Shown here: positions 56,351-64,000 of the stretch, in pieces
Position numbering within the stretch: the first letter of the stretch is position 1
How the letters are laid out: each line of letters begins with the position of its first letter
From: Ignavibacteria bacterium UBA2373
GTDB lineage: Bacteria > Bacteroidota > Ignavibacteria > Kapaibacteriales > UBA961
Assembly: GCA_002344005.1 (NCBI GenBank)
Contig: DDTD01000028.1
Coordinates: 1-64,000 of the forward strand
Direction: 5' to 3'
DNA length: 64,000 nt
Program-made: the position numbers and the translations under genes
Notes under the pieces: model-generated
Told to the model about the DNA's origin: nothing
The model's input: only the letters and a program-made list of their open reading frames with translations
Databases searched by the model: none

Positions 56351-57719
56351 GTTTGACTGCCTCAAATAATTTTTTCTCTAATTCTAATGTATTACGTACT
56401 TCTTGGGCTTGAGTATATTTTTTTTGTCTTGTGTAGGCAGCAATAAGTAAATCCGAAAAATCATCCCTTATATTTTCTCGTGTAATGGGATCGGATACTT
56501 GCATCCATGCCCTTTGTTCAAATAAACGAGATAAAGACCGCACAACTTGTGATGGACGACTTAATGTATCTTTTTTTGCTTGCAGGATTAGTTGGGTAAG
56601 GCGATTAACGATTTTTCTTTGCTCACTGCCGGCATCTAAACCATTACCATCTTTATTCCATTTATTAAAATGCTCTATCTTATCTTTTAATCGAGAAAAT
56701 GTTTCGGGATTTGTAAAATCATAGACCTTAAACTTCATTTTCATACGGGGACGTACATGGACACTCACAGCATTGCCGGAACGAGGAAAGTTAACTTTTT
56801 GCAATTCGTCAATTATGGAGGATGCTATTACAGGAGTAATATTTGTATTCGTGAATTTCAATCCTCCCCGTAAAAGGACATCTCCCATAACACCGTCAAA
56901 CCGTTTAAAATGCGAGAGAATTGATTGCCTTATAAATTGTCCCTGATTGTAACATCGCTGATAATCATCGCCGCCAAGCCCTTTACGAGAACGCAGTACT
57001 TGCAACGTAGCTTTACTGTCCTTAAAGCCGAGCATTTCAATGATTCCCATTGCTTGCGAAAAACCAACCTCCATATAATACGGTATTTCTCCCACACCTG
57101 TTATGCGCCCCAACTCTTTTAGATACGATTTAATTCCTCTATTTGCATAAACAATCGTCAATTTATTTTGTCCACTGGTATCGGGCATATTAGCTTCGGC
57201 GGGCGTGTCTCGGGGCACAGAAAAAATTTGAATTACACCACTATCAGGTAAAATTGAGATAAGATGATTTGCATCAGCATGGCGCGTGTTTGTACCTAAT
57301 CGAGCATCCACCCCAATAACAGCAATATTGATCCTTTTACCACGAATTGATAAAGGACTTGACACATCGCTCACTATTGATGCCGACGGTTCCGTTCTTC
57401 GTGATAATGTCGTTACCGAAACCGAGGCAGAATCCTGATTTAATGTCGAATCATTAGAAACAAGGACATCTTCTTCCGATTGCATGTCCACATCAATAGG
57501 TTGTACTTCTTCGAGTTGTTTTTCTTGTTGTGCAGCATCGGTAGAATCCAATGTAGCGACATCTTCGTAAGCTTGAGAGTACTCAATAGACGATGACTCC
57601 GCTGAGCCGAACAAGGAATCGGAATAAAGCCATCCCAGCACAGAAACAACTCCGATGACCATGAGAATAAGTAGTATCAGAAGAATCTTATTTTTCTTTT
57701 TTGGGGCTTTCTCCGACAT
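56343..57719 (-). CDS. LytR-CpsA-Psr (LCP) family protein
   Basis: 458 residues. Lys-rich N-terminus, one transmembrane helix (about 12-32), an acidic, Ser-rich low-complexity linker (~35-125), then the LCP domain: IAVIGVDARLGTN, HADANHLISILPDSG, IFSVPRDTPAE and RSRKGLGGDDYQRCYNQG, which contain the conserved Asp and Arg residues of the pyrophosphate-binding pocket. The C-terminal ~110 residues are helical with TPR-like character. LCP enzymes transfer glycopolymers from lipid carriers to peptidoglycan; the family is best known in Gram-positives, so the acceptor here is uncertain. The external domain would be periplasmic. Confidence 0.85.
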   Translation of the reverse strand: MSEKAPKKKNKILLILLILMVIGVVSVLGWLYSDSLFGSAESSSIEYSQAYEDVATLDSTDAAQQEKQLEEVQPIDVDMQSEEDVLVSNDSTLNQDSASVSVTTLSRRTEPSASIVSDVSSPLSIRGKRINIAVIGVDARLGTNTRHADANHLISILPDSGVIQIFSVPRDTPAEANMPDTSGQNKLTIVYANRGIKSYLKELGRITGVGEIPYYMEVGFSQAMGIIEMLGFKDSKATLQVLRSRKGLGGDDYQRCYNQGQFIRQSILSHFKRFDGVMGDVLLRGGLKFTNTNITPVIASSIIDELQKVNFPRSGNAVSVHVRPRMKMKFKVYDFTNPETFSRLKDKIEHFNKWNKDGNGLDAGSEQRKIVNRLTQLILQAKKDTLSRPSQVVRSLSRLFEQRAWMQVSDPITRENIRDDFSDLLIAAYTRQKKYTQAQEVRNTLELEKKLFEAVKQK

Positions 57720-57751
57720 GCTTGATAATCAAAATAAATCGCGGCTTATAC

Positions 57752-57786
57752 AAAAAAACAGCCCACCCGTCATGGACGGAGGGGCT
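57752..57786 (-). terminator. Terminator of tRNA-Glu
   Basis: Minus-strand stem AGCCC-TCCGTC / GACGGG-GGGCT followed by T7; located between tRNA-Glu and the LCP gene. Confidence 0.88.
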
Positions 57787-57795
57787 TAATAACTG

Positions 57796-57867
57796 TACAC
57801 CGTACGGGAATCGAACCCGTGCTACCGCCGTGAAAGGGCGGTGTCCTAACCGCTAGACGAACGGTGC
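57796..57867 (-). tRNA. tRNA-Glu (anticodon TTC)
   Basis: Minus strand: acceptor GCACCGT / ACGGTGT, D-arm TCGTCTAGCGGTTAGGAC, anticodon arm CCGCC-CTTTCAC-GGCGG (anticodon TTC), T-arm CACGGG-TTCGATT-CCCGT. The first acceptor pair is G-U. CCA is not encoded. 72 bases, own promoter and terminator. Confidence 0.95.
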
Positions 57868-57884
57868 ATCTCATTTGAGGACAG

Positions 57885-57892
57885 CAAAAATA
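57885..57892 (-). promoter_or_regulatory. -7 promoter box (TATTTTTG) for tRNA-Glu
   Basis: Exact TAnnTTTG match, 17 bases upstream of the tRNA 5' end, the same spacing as at tRNA-Leu. Confidence 0.6.
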
Positions 57893-58133
57893 CGGTGTTT
57901 TCTTGAGTTATACAAATGTAGAGCAAATTACAAACGAATTTTTTTTCATATACTTTGCTTTTTTTGTCTTGTTATGAATTGCACTATTATACTATTTTTC
58001 ATTGTGTTAACAGCTGTAAAGACCAACATTTTTGTCAAATTCTCACCATACACTCCTGTTTCTAAGAACACCATACCCTAAGTAATTTTACTACTATATA
58101 GTGGTATAGCATATCAGATGTTTTCAATATGGG

Positions 58134-60401
58134 TTAGAATTTTACTGTGATATTGGCAAAAATCTGATGACCGACAAGACCGGGTACTGACACCAAATCT
58201 ATTGCATTAAGTATATTGTTTATGCCCGCTGTAAGTGTCAGAGAAGCCAGCCATGAATTCTCAAATACAAAGCGATAATATGCACTTGAGTTCAAAAGTG
58301 TATAACCATCGGCATACTCATTTTCATTATCTAAGACAGCAATAGAAATTGAAGAACCCGAAGGAGCAAAAGGGAAAGCCCCATTAACATTCTTTTGCTG
58401 ATCACCAAAACGTCCTATAAATTGCGCCCTTAGATTCGCACTCCAACCGTCTGTGAGTTCTGTGCCATGGGTGTATTGTAAGCGCAGCACACCACTATGG
58501 GCTGAACGAAACCACAAACCACCATAATCTTTTGGATTTAGTTGAATTTCTTCGCCATTTGTTGATAAATATGTCAATCGTTTTTCGAAGATTTCCAATA
58601 TGTCTAAATCATCGGCTATAAGATATTGATATCCTGCTGAAAATGTTATATTTTTATTGCTAGGCAAAAATAAACCTGATTTGATATTTGATTCAATGCC
58701 CTGTGTTCTTGCTCTTTTTATATTTCTGTAAGAATATAAAGCTTGATCACCGACATTTCCAACTTGGACAAAATCAATTAAATCTGTTAAATCATTACGA
58801 AAATATTGCATATCGAAACCAAATGTCAATATGGTATTCTCTACAATATTGAGGTAGTTTCTGTCCCAACTTATTCCTGTTTCATACGATACAGAACGCT
58901 CGGGACGTAAATTACTGCCAATTCTGCGTGCCCCTATCAACTGATATCCTGCGCCTGATAAATTATTGGTAAACTGTACATACAATTGGCGAAAATCGGG
59001 TACCTTAAAGCCCGTACCAATGCTTGCTCGAACACGAATATCATCACCAATTTTGACATTTAATGCTAATTTCGGATTAGTAAGCCACAACAAATGCAAG
59101 AGGGTACTATCGCTTAAACTCGGGTTCTCGAAAGCACTGTTTTTAACATAACGTGAACTCAATGAATACGATATCCAATCAACAGGATTGCCTTCCCATT
59201 GCATAAAACCCGAAAACGTCGAAAAAAAAGGTTTATCGGGATATCGTGCTCCTCCTATATCATCAACATGGTATTCTGTTCCAAAAGTAAATCTATTTTT
59301 GAGATTCCACAATACATCATATTGCACATACCCACGAGCAATCCGACGCAATAAATCATCCGTCTGTGAATTGTTGCCTTGAACAGTATCAAACTCATAA
59401 CGCTCTGTGTAAGCAGATCCATATAATTGAGCCGTTAAACGTGCCTTGCCATGCGACCACTCTGTTGACATCGTAGCAGAGCGCTCATCTTGGATGACAG
59501 CACCTTCATTTTGGGCAACTTGTCCAAAAAATGATTCAACAAATTTTCCTTGACTCTCAGAGTGAAACAAACGCGCATCCGCCATTATAGAAACATGGTC
59601 GGAGACATACCATTTAGATTTTAACTGCCCCGTATAATCTACAAACCCGGCATAAGGAGACACAACTGTACGATTTTGAACATTCTGTGTTAATTCAAAT
59701 GGTGTTGCTCTTTTTGCATTAAGATATGCAGATATATCTATTTTCTCACTACCGTACCCACCCTCAGTTTGAATTTCTGAAGGACCTTTTGCAAGATATT
59801 GACTATATACTCTGCCACTCCATCCTAAAGCCGGTTTTTTTGTGATAATATTAATCACACCCGCAAGAGCATCGCTCCCATACAAACTTGACATAGGACC
59901 TTTGACAATCTCAACTCTTTCTATTGCTCCAACCGATACTCGCGACAGGTCCAGCACGCCCGCAACACGACCAATCATTGGCTGTCCATCAATCAATATG
60001 AGTGTATAGTCAGGATTTAGCCCCATGATTTGTACTCCCGTTCTAACATTGTTTTGCAAAAGAACACCCGTCTGTTCACGGAGCATGTCGGCAACAGTCA
60101 CCATCGCTGTGCCTTGTGCTTGTGAACCGTCGGCGATACTCACACGCACCGGTGAATCCTTTTGCAATACTTCATTACGTGTTCCAGTCACAACCACCGG
60201 TTGGGTGATATATTCTTTTAAGAGAGAATCCTTTTTAGATTTCGCTTTTTGGGGCACAATCGGCATACGATGAGAGTTTCTGAGTGAATCGTAAGGGGGC
60301 TTATGTTCGATGTGCAAGGAATCTGCGGATATGCTTTTTGAATAAAGATTACCAAAGTAAAGTGATGATAATATGGAGGTTAATAAAAAATATTTTGTCA
60401 T
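58134..60401 (-). CDS. TonB-dependent outer-membrane receptor (HmuR/BtuB-like)
   Basis: 755 residues. Signal peptide, then a plug domain (QPVVVTGTRNEVLQK, VADMLREQTGVLLQNN, ILIDGQPMIGRV, VEIVKGPMSSLYGSDALAGVINIITKK) and a 22-strand barrel region ending in the C-terminal Phe (ANITVKF) needed for outer-membrane assembly. It imports a chelated ligand using TonB energy. The divergent neighbour encodes an HmuY-like lipoprotein, so haem is the likeliest ligand; the NPNL/FRAP histidine motifs of classical haem receptors were not identified with confidence. Confidence 0.9.
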   Translation of the reverse strand: MTKYFLLTSILSSLYFGNLYSKSISADSLHIEHKPPYDSLRNSHRMPIVPQKAKSKKDSLLKEYITQPVVVTGTRNEVLQKDSPVRVSIADGSQAQGTAMVTVADMLREQTGVLLQNNVRTGVQIMGLNPDYTLILIDGQPMIGRVAGVLDLSRVSVGAIERVEIVKGPMSSLYGSDALAGVINIITKKPALGWSGRVYSQYLAKGPSEIQTEGGYGSEKIDISAYLNAKRATPFELTQNVQNRTVVSPYAGFVDYTGQLKSKWYVSDHVSIMADARLFHSESQGKFVESFFGQVAQNEGAVIQDERSATMSTEWSHGKARLTAQLYGSAYTERYEFDTVQGNNSQTDDLLRRIARGYVQYDVLWNLKNRFTFGTEYHVDDIGGARYPDKPFFSTFSGFMQWEGNPVDWISYSLSSRYVKNSAFENPSLSDSTLLHLLWLTNPKLALNVKIGDDIRVRASIGTGFKVPDFRQLYVQFTNNLSGAGYQLIGARRIGSNLRPERSVSYETGISWDRNYLNIVENTILTFGFDMQYFRNDLTDLIDFVQVGNVGDQALYSYRNIKRARTQGIESNIKSGLFLPSNKNITFSAGYQYLIADDLDILEIFEKRLTYLSTNGEEIQLNPKDYGGLWFRSAHSGVLRLQYTHGTELTDGWSANLRAQFIGRFGDQQKNVNGAFPFAPSGSSISIAVLDNENEYADGYTLLNSSAYYRFVFENSWLASLTLTAGINNILNAIDLVSVPGLVGHQIFANITVKF

Positions 60402-60431
60402 TGTAAATAGTGTTTATCAAATATTGTAATA

Positions 60432-60439
60432 CAAAATTA
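60432..60439 (-). promoter_or_regulatory. -7 promoter box (TAATTTTG) for the TonB receptor
   Basis: Exact TAnnTTTG match 31 bases before the receptor start, inside the 127-bp divergent region. Confidence 0.55.
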
Positions 60440-60528
60440 CGGACTTCCCATTCACAGTTAATCGTAAAGAGATAATAAAGAAAGTGATATTTTCGCATAA
60501 CTTTTATCATCAATCACATTAACAGACC

Positions 60529-61209
60529 ATGAAAAACAGATTTCTCGCAGTCATACTTTTGAGTGTTACCACATTACCATACTGGGGATGCAATGACGAT
60601 TCTCCCATCAACCCGCCAAATACTACGACATTAAAAACTGCTACTGCTTTTGATATGGAAGCTCCACTCCAAGATGGCTGGCTCTATTATTCTTTCGACA
60701 CAGAGGCAATTGTACCGGCATCTCAGGCAAAGACAGACCAATGGGACATTAAATTCAGAGCGGTTGATTTTGACCCAACCAAACCGGATACAGACAGATC
60801 GAAATATGCATCACTGATTGATATTTTTTTACGGAAAGGATTCTTCTTTCTTAATTCAGGCAATGTTAATCCCAATGGCAAAACTGTCGGTGTCATTATT
60901 GACAGTGCTTTTACCCAAGTAACAACCGCACCCGATGAGACTAAATTTACAGTAGAGGATTCCACATATTTTGCCAATCCTTCAAAAAGTATTGTATCAC
61001 AATCATTTCTGACATATAGCGGTTCACCAAACCACACAGTTGCACAAAATGCAAGTAGAACACTTATTCTTAGAACAAGAAGCGGTACATATGTAAAAAT
61101 GCAACTACTCAGTATTTATAAAAACCACCCTGCCACACCAACAACTCAAGATGATGTCGGTTATTATTCGATTGCATTTGTTAAAGGAGAGGGAAAACGG
61201 TTAAAGTAA
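60529..61209 (+). CDS. HmuY-like haem-binding lipoprotein
   Basis: 226 residues with a lipoprotein signal peptide (relaxed lipobox PYWGC, Cys21), then NDDS, acidic as in Bacteroidota surface-export signals. HmuY-family features: QDGWLYYSFDTEA, TDQWDIKFR, and the C-terminal block LILRTRSGTYVKMQLLSIY. The mature chain has exactly two histidines, H169 and H200, 31 apart; HmuY of P. gingivalis uses two His ligands 32 apart. It would capture haem at the surface and hand it to the divergently encoded TonB receptor. Divergence from other HmuY proteins is large, so the assignment rests on pattern and context. Confidence 0.72.
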   Translation: MKNRFLAVILLSVTTLPYWGCNDDSPINPPNTTTLKTATAFDMEAPLQDGWLYYSFDTEAIVPASQAKTDQWDIKFRAVDFDPTKPDTDRSKYASLIDIFLRKGFFFLNSGNVNPNGKTVGVIIDSAFTQVTTAPDETKFTVEDSTYFANPSKSIVSQSFLTYSGSPNHTVAQNASRTLILRTRSGTYVKMQLLSIYKNHPATPTTQDDVGYYSIAFVKGEGKRLK

Positions 61210-61517
61210 ATCTATGGGAAACAATATCATAAAAACACTTTGTAACCCAACTATCGTTGAAATGATACGATAACCAAACATTTATTAACTTAATCATCTC
61301 TACGATTATAGATAAAGGCACAAGAATAATAAATAGAATTAACAAAAAAACTCTTTCCTCAATTATATTGATGAAGCCATTAAGAAAAAAGGAGAGAGAA
61401 TACAATCTACATTAATACTGACAGTAATAACAACAACTGCGAAAGTATTTATTTTTAGACACTTTACTTTTACAGTTTTTTTATAAACCCTATAGCATAT
61501 ATAACAATTAACCATAT
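61210..61517. other. Intergenic region, nothing clear
   Basis: 308 AT-rich bases after the HmuY-like gene. A weak inverted repeat (TATCGT...ACGATA near 61251-61272) has no T-tract. No promoter box for the following gene was recognised. Confidence 0.4.
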
Positions 61518-62447
61518 ATGAAAACAATTTACCCATCCGCATTAGAGCACAGAGAGCGTCACCAATTATTATTAAGCGGGGTTGCGCCACGACCTATTGC
61601 TCTTGTGACAACCCAAGACAAACACGGTAATGTGAATGTGTCACCTTTTAGCTTTTTTAATGCTTATTCATCACGCCCACCTATTGTTGCCATAGGTCCT
61701 GCAATCAGTTCTATTTCCGGTAAAGCAAAAGATACATTAACCAATATTTTGGAAACCGGTGAATGTACAATAAGTGTGGTAACATATTCTATGGTAGAGC
61801 AAATATCTTTGGCATCCTGTGAATATGATGCGGAGATTAACGAATTTGAGAAATCGGGTCTTACACAGCGTGCAAGTTCAATAGTAAAGCCACCTTGTGT
61901 TGCAGAATCACCGTATTCTATGGAGTGTACTTTGCATCAATTTATTCCATTATTCGAAAATAAAGGAGGCAATGGAAGAATTCTTTTGATGGAAGTACAA
62001 TTATTCCATGTATCAGATTCAGTGTATAGCGACAACAAAATTGATCCAAGAAAAATGGATTTAGCGGCAAGAATGGGATATGATTGGTATTGCCGTGCGC
62101 ACGGAGATGCACTCTTTGAGGTAAAAAAACCTCGATGGAACGGTATCGGAGTTGATGCTTTACCTGAATATATACGCACAAGTGAATTTTTAACGGGTGC
62201 CGAATTGGCAAAATTAGCATCCGTCAAAGAAATACCGGAAAAAAATCATGATTTTTCAACAATTTCCGAAAATATTTCGGGGGATTCCATAGATATTGAA
62301 TTAGCTTCCGGGAATCCATTATCTGCTTTATATATTGCACTTCAGACGCTACCTTCAGTTAAAAATTTAACACGCATAGCGAAATTATTTTTACATCACA
62401 ATGATATAGAAAGTGCTTGGCAGGTATTATTATTGATCAAGAGATAA
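61518..62447 (+). CDS. Flavin reductase-fold FMN-binding protein with extra C-terminal domain
   Basis: 309 residues, no signal peptide. The N-terminal ~210 residues are a flavin-reductase-like (DIM6/NTAB) split barrel: VAPRPIALVTTQDKHGNVNVSPFSFFNAYS, GPAISS, KDTLTNILETGECTISVV and NKIDPRKMDLAARMGYDWYCR. The last ~95 residues, mainly helical, have no recognised domain. It probably binds FMN and reduces or oxidises an unknown small molecule. Its terminator is at 62482-62515. Confidence 0.85.
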   Translation: MKTIYPSALEHRERHQLLLSGVAPRPIALVTTQDKHGNVNVSPFSFFNAYSSRPPIVAIGPAISSISGKAKDTLTNILETGECTISVVTYSMVEQISLASCEYDAEINEFEKSGLTQRASSIVKPPCVAESPYSMECTLHQFIPLFENKGGNGRILLMEVQLFHVSDSVYSDNKIDPRKMDLAARMGYDWYCRAHGDALFEVKKPRWNGIGVDALPEYIRTSEFLTGAELAKLASVKEIPEKNHDFSTISENISGDSIDIELASGNPLSALYIALQTLPSVKNLTRIAKLFLHHNDIESAWQVLLLIKR

Positions 62448-62481
62448 ATTCGTTTACGAATGGGCGTATGGTTCAATTAAC

Positions 62482-62515
62482 AGTCGGTTCACAATGAATG
62501 TGTGCCGACTTTATT
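62482..62515 (+). terminator. Terminator after the flavin-reductase-fold gene
   Basis: Stem AGTCGG-CACA / TGTG-CCGACT with a short loop, then TTTATTTAT; it abuts the stop of the convergent glycosyltransferase. Confidence 0.75.
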
Positions 62516-63624
62516 TATCGAAATAGTTGCCCCTTCCATACCACTTCTTTTTTTAGTAAAGAAAATGGAATAACCAATTCTAATGCGGTGATAAAAAAGA
62601 CAGCTAATAGAGCCCACGGAAATAAATCTTTTCTTTTTATTGCATAGAGCGACGGTGTAAGAACCATTAAATCACCGATAAGGCGAATGCCGAGAATCAG
62701 AGGTAACATCAACCAATTTTGACTAATAATTGCTGCAAGAAAAGAAATCCACATTGATGCACTAAAGAAAACAAATACTGCTGCCCGCCACCCTAGTGCT
62801 GTTCCTCCTCGTAACCAACGATGATGTTGTTGTACATATTCACCAAATGTAGTACAAGGTAAAGTTTCGACTGTACTTTGAGCGTCACCAATATATCGGA
62901 CTTCCCAACCCCGCCTAATGATTGTTTGAAGTAAAGCTAAATCTTCCGTCACAGAAAATGGTATTCCTTCGTATCCGCCAATATCATTATATGCTTTTTT
63001 TCGTATTGCAAGATTATTCCCAAAACATCCGAGAGGTTGTTTAAGTCCTATTCCTGCACTTGCCATTGTATGATTTAAGACCCATTCGACGCATTGCATC
63101 TGTGCAAATACCGACCCTGTTTTTATGGTTGTAAAGGATGCGACCAAACCAATAGATATATCCTTAAATTGCTGCACCATCATTTGCATCCAGCCGACAG
63201 GTACAATACAATCAGCATCTGTCATTAAAATAATATCACCCTTGGCTACATTGATTGCATGGTGAATAGCTCCGGGCTTGCCACGCAAATTTCCACTTCT
63301 TTCTTCTGTCAGATGCAATACTTTAACATGCGAATATGTACTTGCAAGACTATGTGCCATCTCGGCTGTTTTATCGGTGGAACGGTCATTCACAATAATA
63401 ATCTCAAGATTATCTTTCGGATAATCGCACTGTATCAAGGATTCTATACATTCCCTTAGAGTAGATTCCTCATTACGTGCAGGCACCACAATGCTGACTG
63501 ACGGATATACAGTATAGTGGAAGGTTCGGACTGTTCGCTTTCGTTCAATGCGAAGACCAATCGTAAATATAGTAATACGAATGGCATATATAATCGCAGT
63601 GGCAATATAGACGAGATACGACAT
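62515..63624 (-). CDS. Membrane-bound family 2 glycosyltransferase
   Basis: Start 63624 (MSYLVYIATAIIYAIRITIF) gives an N-terminal transmembrane helix; the further upstream frame is not typical. 369 residues. GT-A landmarks: VSIVVPARNEESTLRECIES, IIVNDRSTDKTAEMA, the DxD-like metal site LMTDADCIVP, VTEDLALLQTIIRRGWEV and the acceptor-site HHRWLRGG (Q/R-x-x-R-W type). Two or three C-terminal membrane helices follow. It is of the processive/undecaprenyl-associated GT2 class, making a surface glycan or glycolipid; the substrate is not inferable. Confidence 0.9.
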   Translation of the reverse strand: MSYLVYIATAIIYAIRITIFTIGLRIERKRTVRTFHYTVYPSVSIVVPARNEESTLRECIESLIQCDYPKDNLEIIIVNDRSTDKTAEMAHSLASTYSHVKVLHLTEERSGNLRGKPGAIHHAINVAKGDIILMTDADCIVPVGWMQMMVQQFKDISIGLVASFTTIKTGSVFAQMQCVEWVLNHTMASAGIGLKQPLGCFGNNLAIRKKAYNDIGGYEGIPFSVTEDLALLQTIIRRGWEVRYIGDAQSTVETLPCTTFGEYVQQHHRWLRGGTALGWRAAVFVFFSASMWISFLAAIISQNWLMLPLILGIRLIGDLMVLTPSLYAIKRKDLFPWALLAVFFITALELVIPFSLLKKEVVWKGQLFR

Positions 63625-63728
63625 GATAGTACTATTGCTTAAATTGTATTGTGAACATCTTATTTGCCAAAGTCGTGAGAATGTACTTTGTATGCAAAAG
63701 AACAAGCATATTTCATGCCCATAAACAG

Positions 63729-63763
63729 AATAAGCGCGACCACATCATATGGTCGCGCTTATT
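63729..63763 (-). terminator. Terminator downstream of bL25
   Basis: Perfect 14-bp stem AATAAGCGCGACCA / TGGTCGCGCTTATT, 7-base loop; only a weak T-tract (TTCTGTTT) on the minus strand. Confidence 0.7.
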
Positions 63764-63787
63764 GTTAGGATTTGATGGTATTGAATA

Positions 63788-64000
63788 TTATCGTTTTGCT
63801 TTAACACCAACGACGAGAGAGTCACTTGGGTTCATTAGAGCAATATTTTCAAACGATAAATCACGAATACGGATTTTTTCACCTTGACCAAGCTGTGTAA
63901 TATCTATTTCCAAAGCTTCGGGTAAATTTTGCGGATAGCACTGAATGCGAAGTCTTTTCAAACTTTGGTTCAATTTGCCGCCCTCTAATACGCCTTTCGA
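63788..64000 (-). CDS. rplY: Ribosomal protein bL25, C-terminal part, 5' end outside the window
   Basis: 70 residues visible, the frame open to the window edge. GVLEGGKLNQSLKRLRIQC, LPEALEIDITQLGQGEKI and RIRDLSFENIALMNPSD match the C-terminal TL5/CTC domain of bL25; it ends SLVVGVKAKR. The ATG-like start at MNQS is internal. The 5S rRNA-binding N-terminal domain would lie beyond position 64000. Partial gene. Confidence 0.88.
   Translation of the reverse strand, partial: SKGVLEGGKLNQSLKRLRIQCYPQNLPEALEIDITQLGQGEKIRIRDLSFENIALMNPSDSLVVGVKAKR

Noticed and set aside
63788..63973. Complete 61-residue small protein gene
   Set aside because: The frame continues to the window edge with bL25 sequence, so it is a truncated larger gene.

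Overview
The window looks like a chromosomal segment of a Gram-negative member of the Bacteroidota/FCB superphylum, perhaps a deep branch such as Kapabacteria or Ignavibacteria; I cannot fix the taxon without a search. Three lines of evidence support this. Several large secreted proteins end in type IX secretion system (T9SS) C-terminal sorting domains, and a PorX-type receiver-PglZ regulator of that system is encoded at 54.7 kb. Many genes and both tRNAs are preceded by the Bacteroidota -7 promoter box TAnnTTTG. Base composition is AT-rich, and Shine-Dalgarno sequences are often weak or absent. No CRISPR array, complete transposon, prophage or rRNA was seen.

Layout. 0-5 kb: the 3' part of a giant T9SS-sorted repeat protein, the relic of a Cys-rich secreted protein gene, and a BNR/YCF48-like secreted protein. 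5-8 kb: a four-gene minus-strand operon with ATGA overlaps (zinc-less MDR oxidoreductase, SanA-like DUF218, secreted DUF296/PCC protein, TatD hydrolase). 8-18 kb: core minus-strand genes (rho, LysM lytic transglycosylase, clpX, clpP, tig, tRNA-Leu, kup). 18-22.4 kb: an unknown gene pair, a mitochondrial-type citrate synthase and a convergent thiolase. 22.4-30.5 kb: an intergenic repeat patch, a chemoreceptor, a membrane acyltransferase, murF, a GH3 enzyme and a RibD/DHFR-like reductase. 30.6-35.7 kb: a minus-strand secreted-protein cluster of two paralogous Cys-rich proteins, a miniature T9SS cargo and a second giant repeat protein whose C-terminal half is nearly identical to the one at the left end. 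36-44 kb: ATP-dependent PEP carboxykinase, an SbnI-like serine kinase homologue, purH, a ROK sugar kinase, and a TPR histidine kinase lacking the end of its ATPase domain. 44-57 kb: a 1545-residue T9SS cargo, an M28 peptidase in an operon with Mrp and a NifU-type scaffold, another T9SS cargo, porX, an LCP-family protein and tRNA-Glu. 58-64 kb: a divergent TonB receptor/HmuY-like lipoprotein pair, a flavin-reductase-fold protein, a GT2 glycosyltransferase and the C-terminal part of ribosomal protein bL25.

How the parts work together. The most unusual material is the secreted layer: five T9SS cargo proteins plus the regulator PorX. Two of these cargos are giant repeat proteins in inverted orientation about 27 kb apart, sharing a 1.69-kb near-identical 3' half, and each is associated with an intact or relict Cys-rich gene. 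This arrangement is suited to gene conversion, domain swapping or inversion. Citrate synthase, thiolase, PEP carboxykinase, a ROK kinase and Kup indicate ordinary heterotrophic central metabolism. The HmuY/HmuR-like pair indicates haem acquisition.
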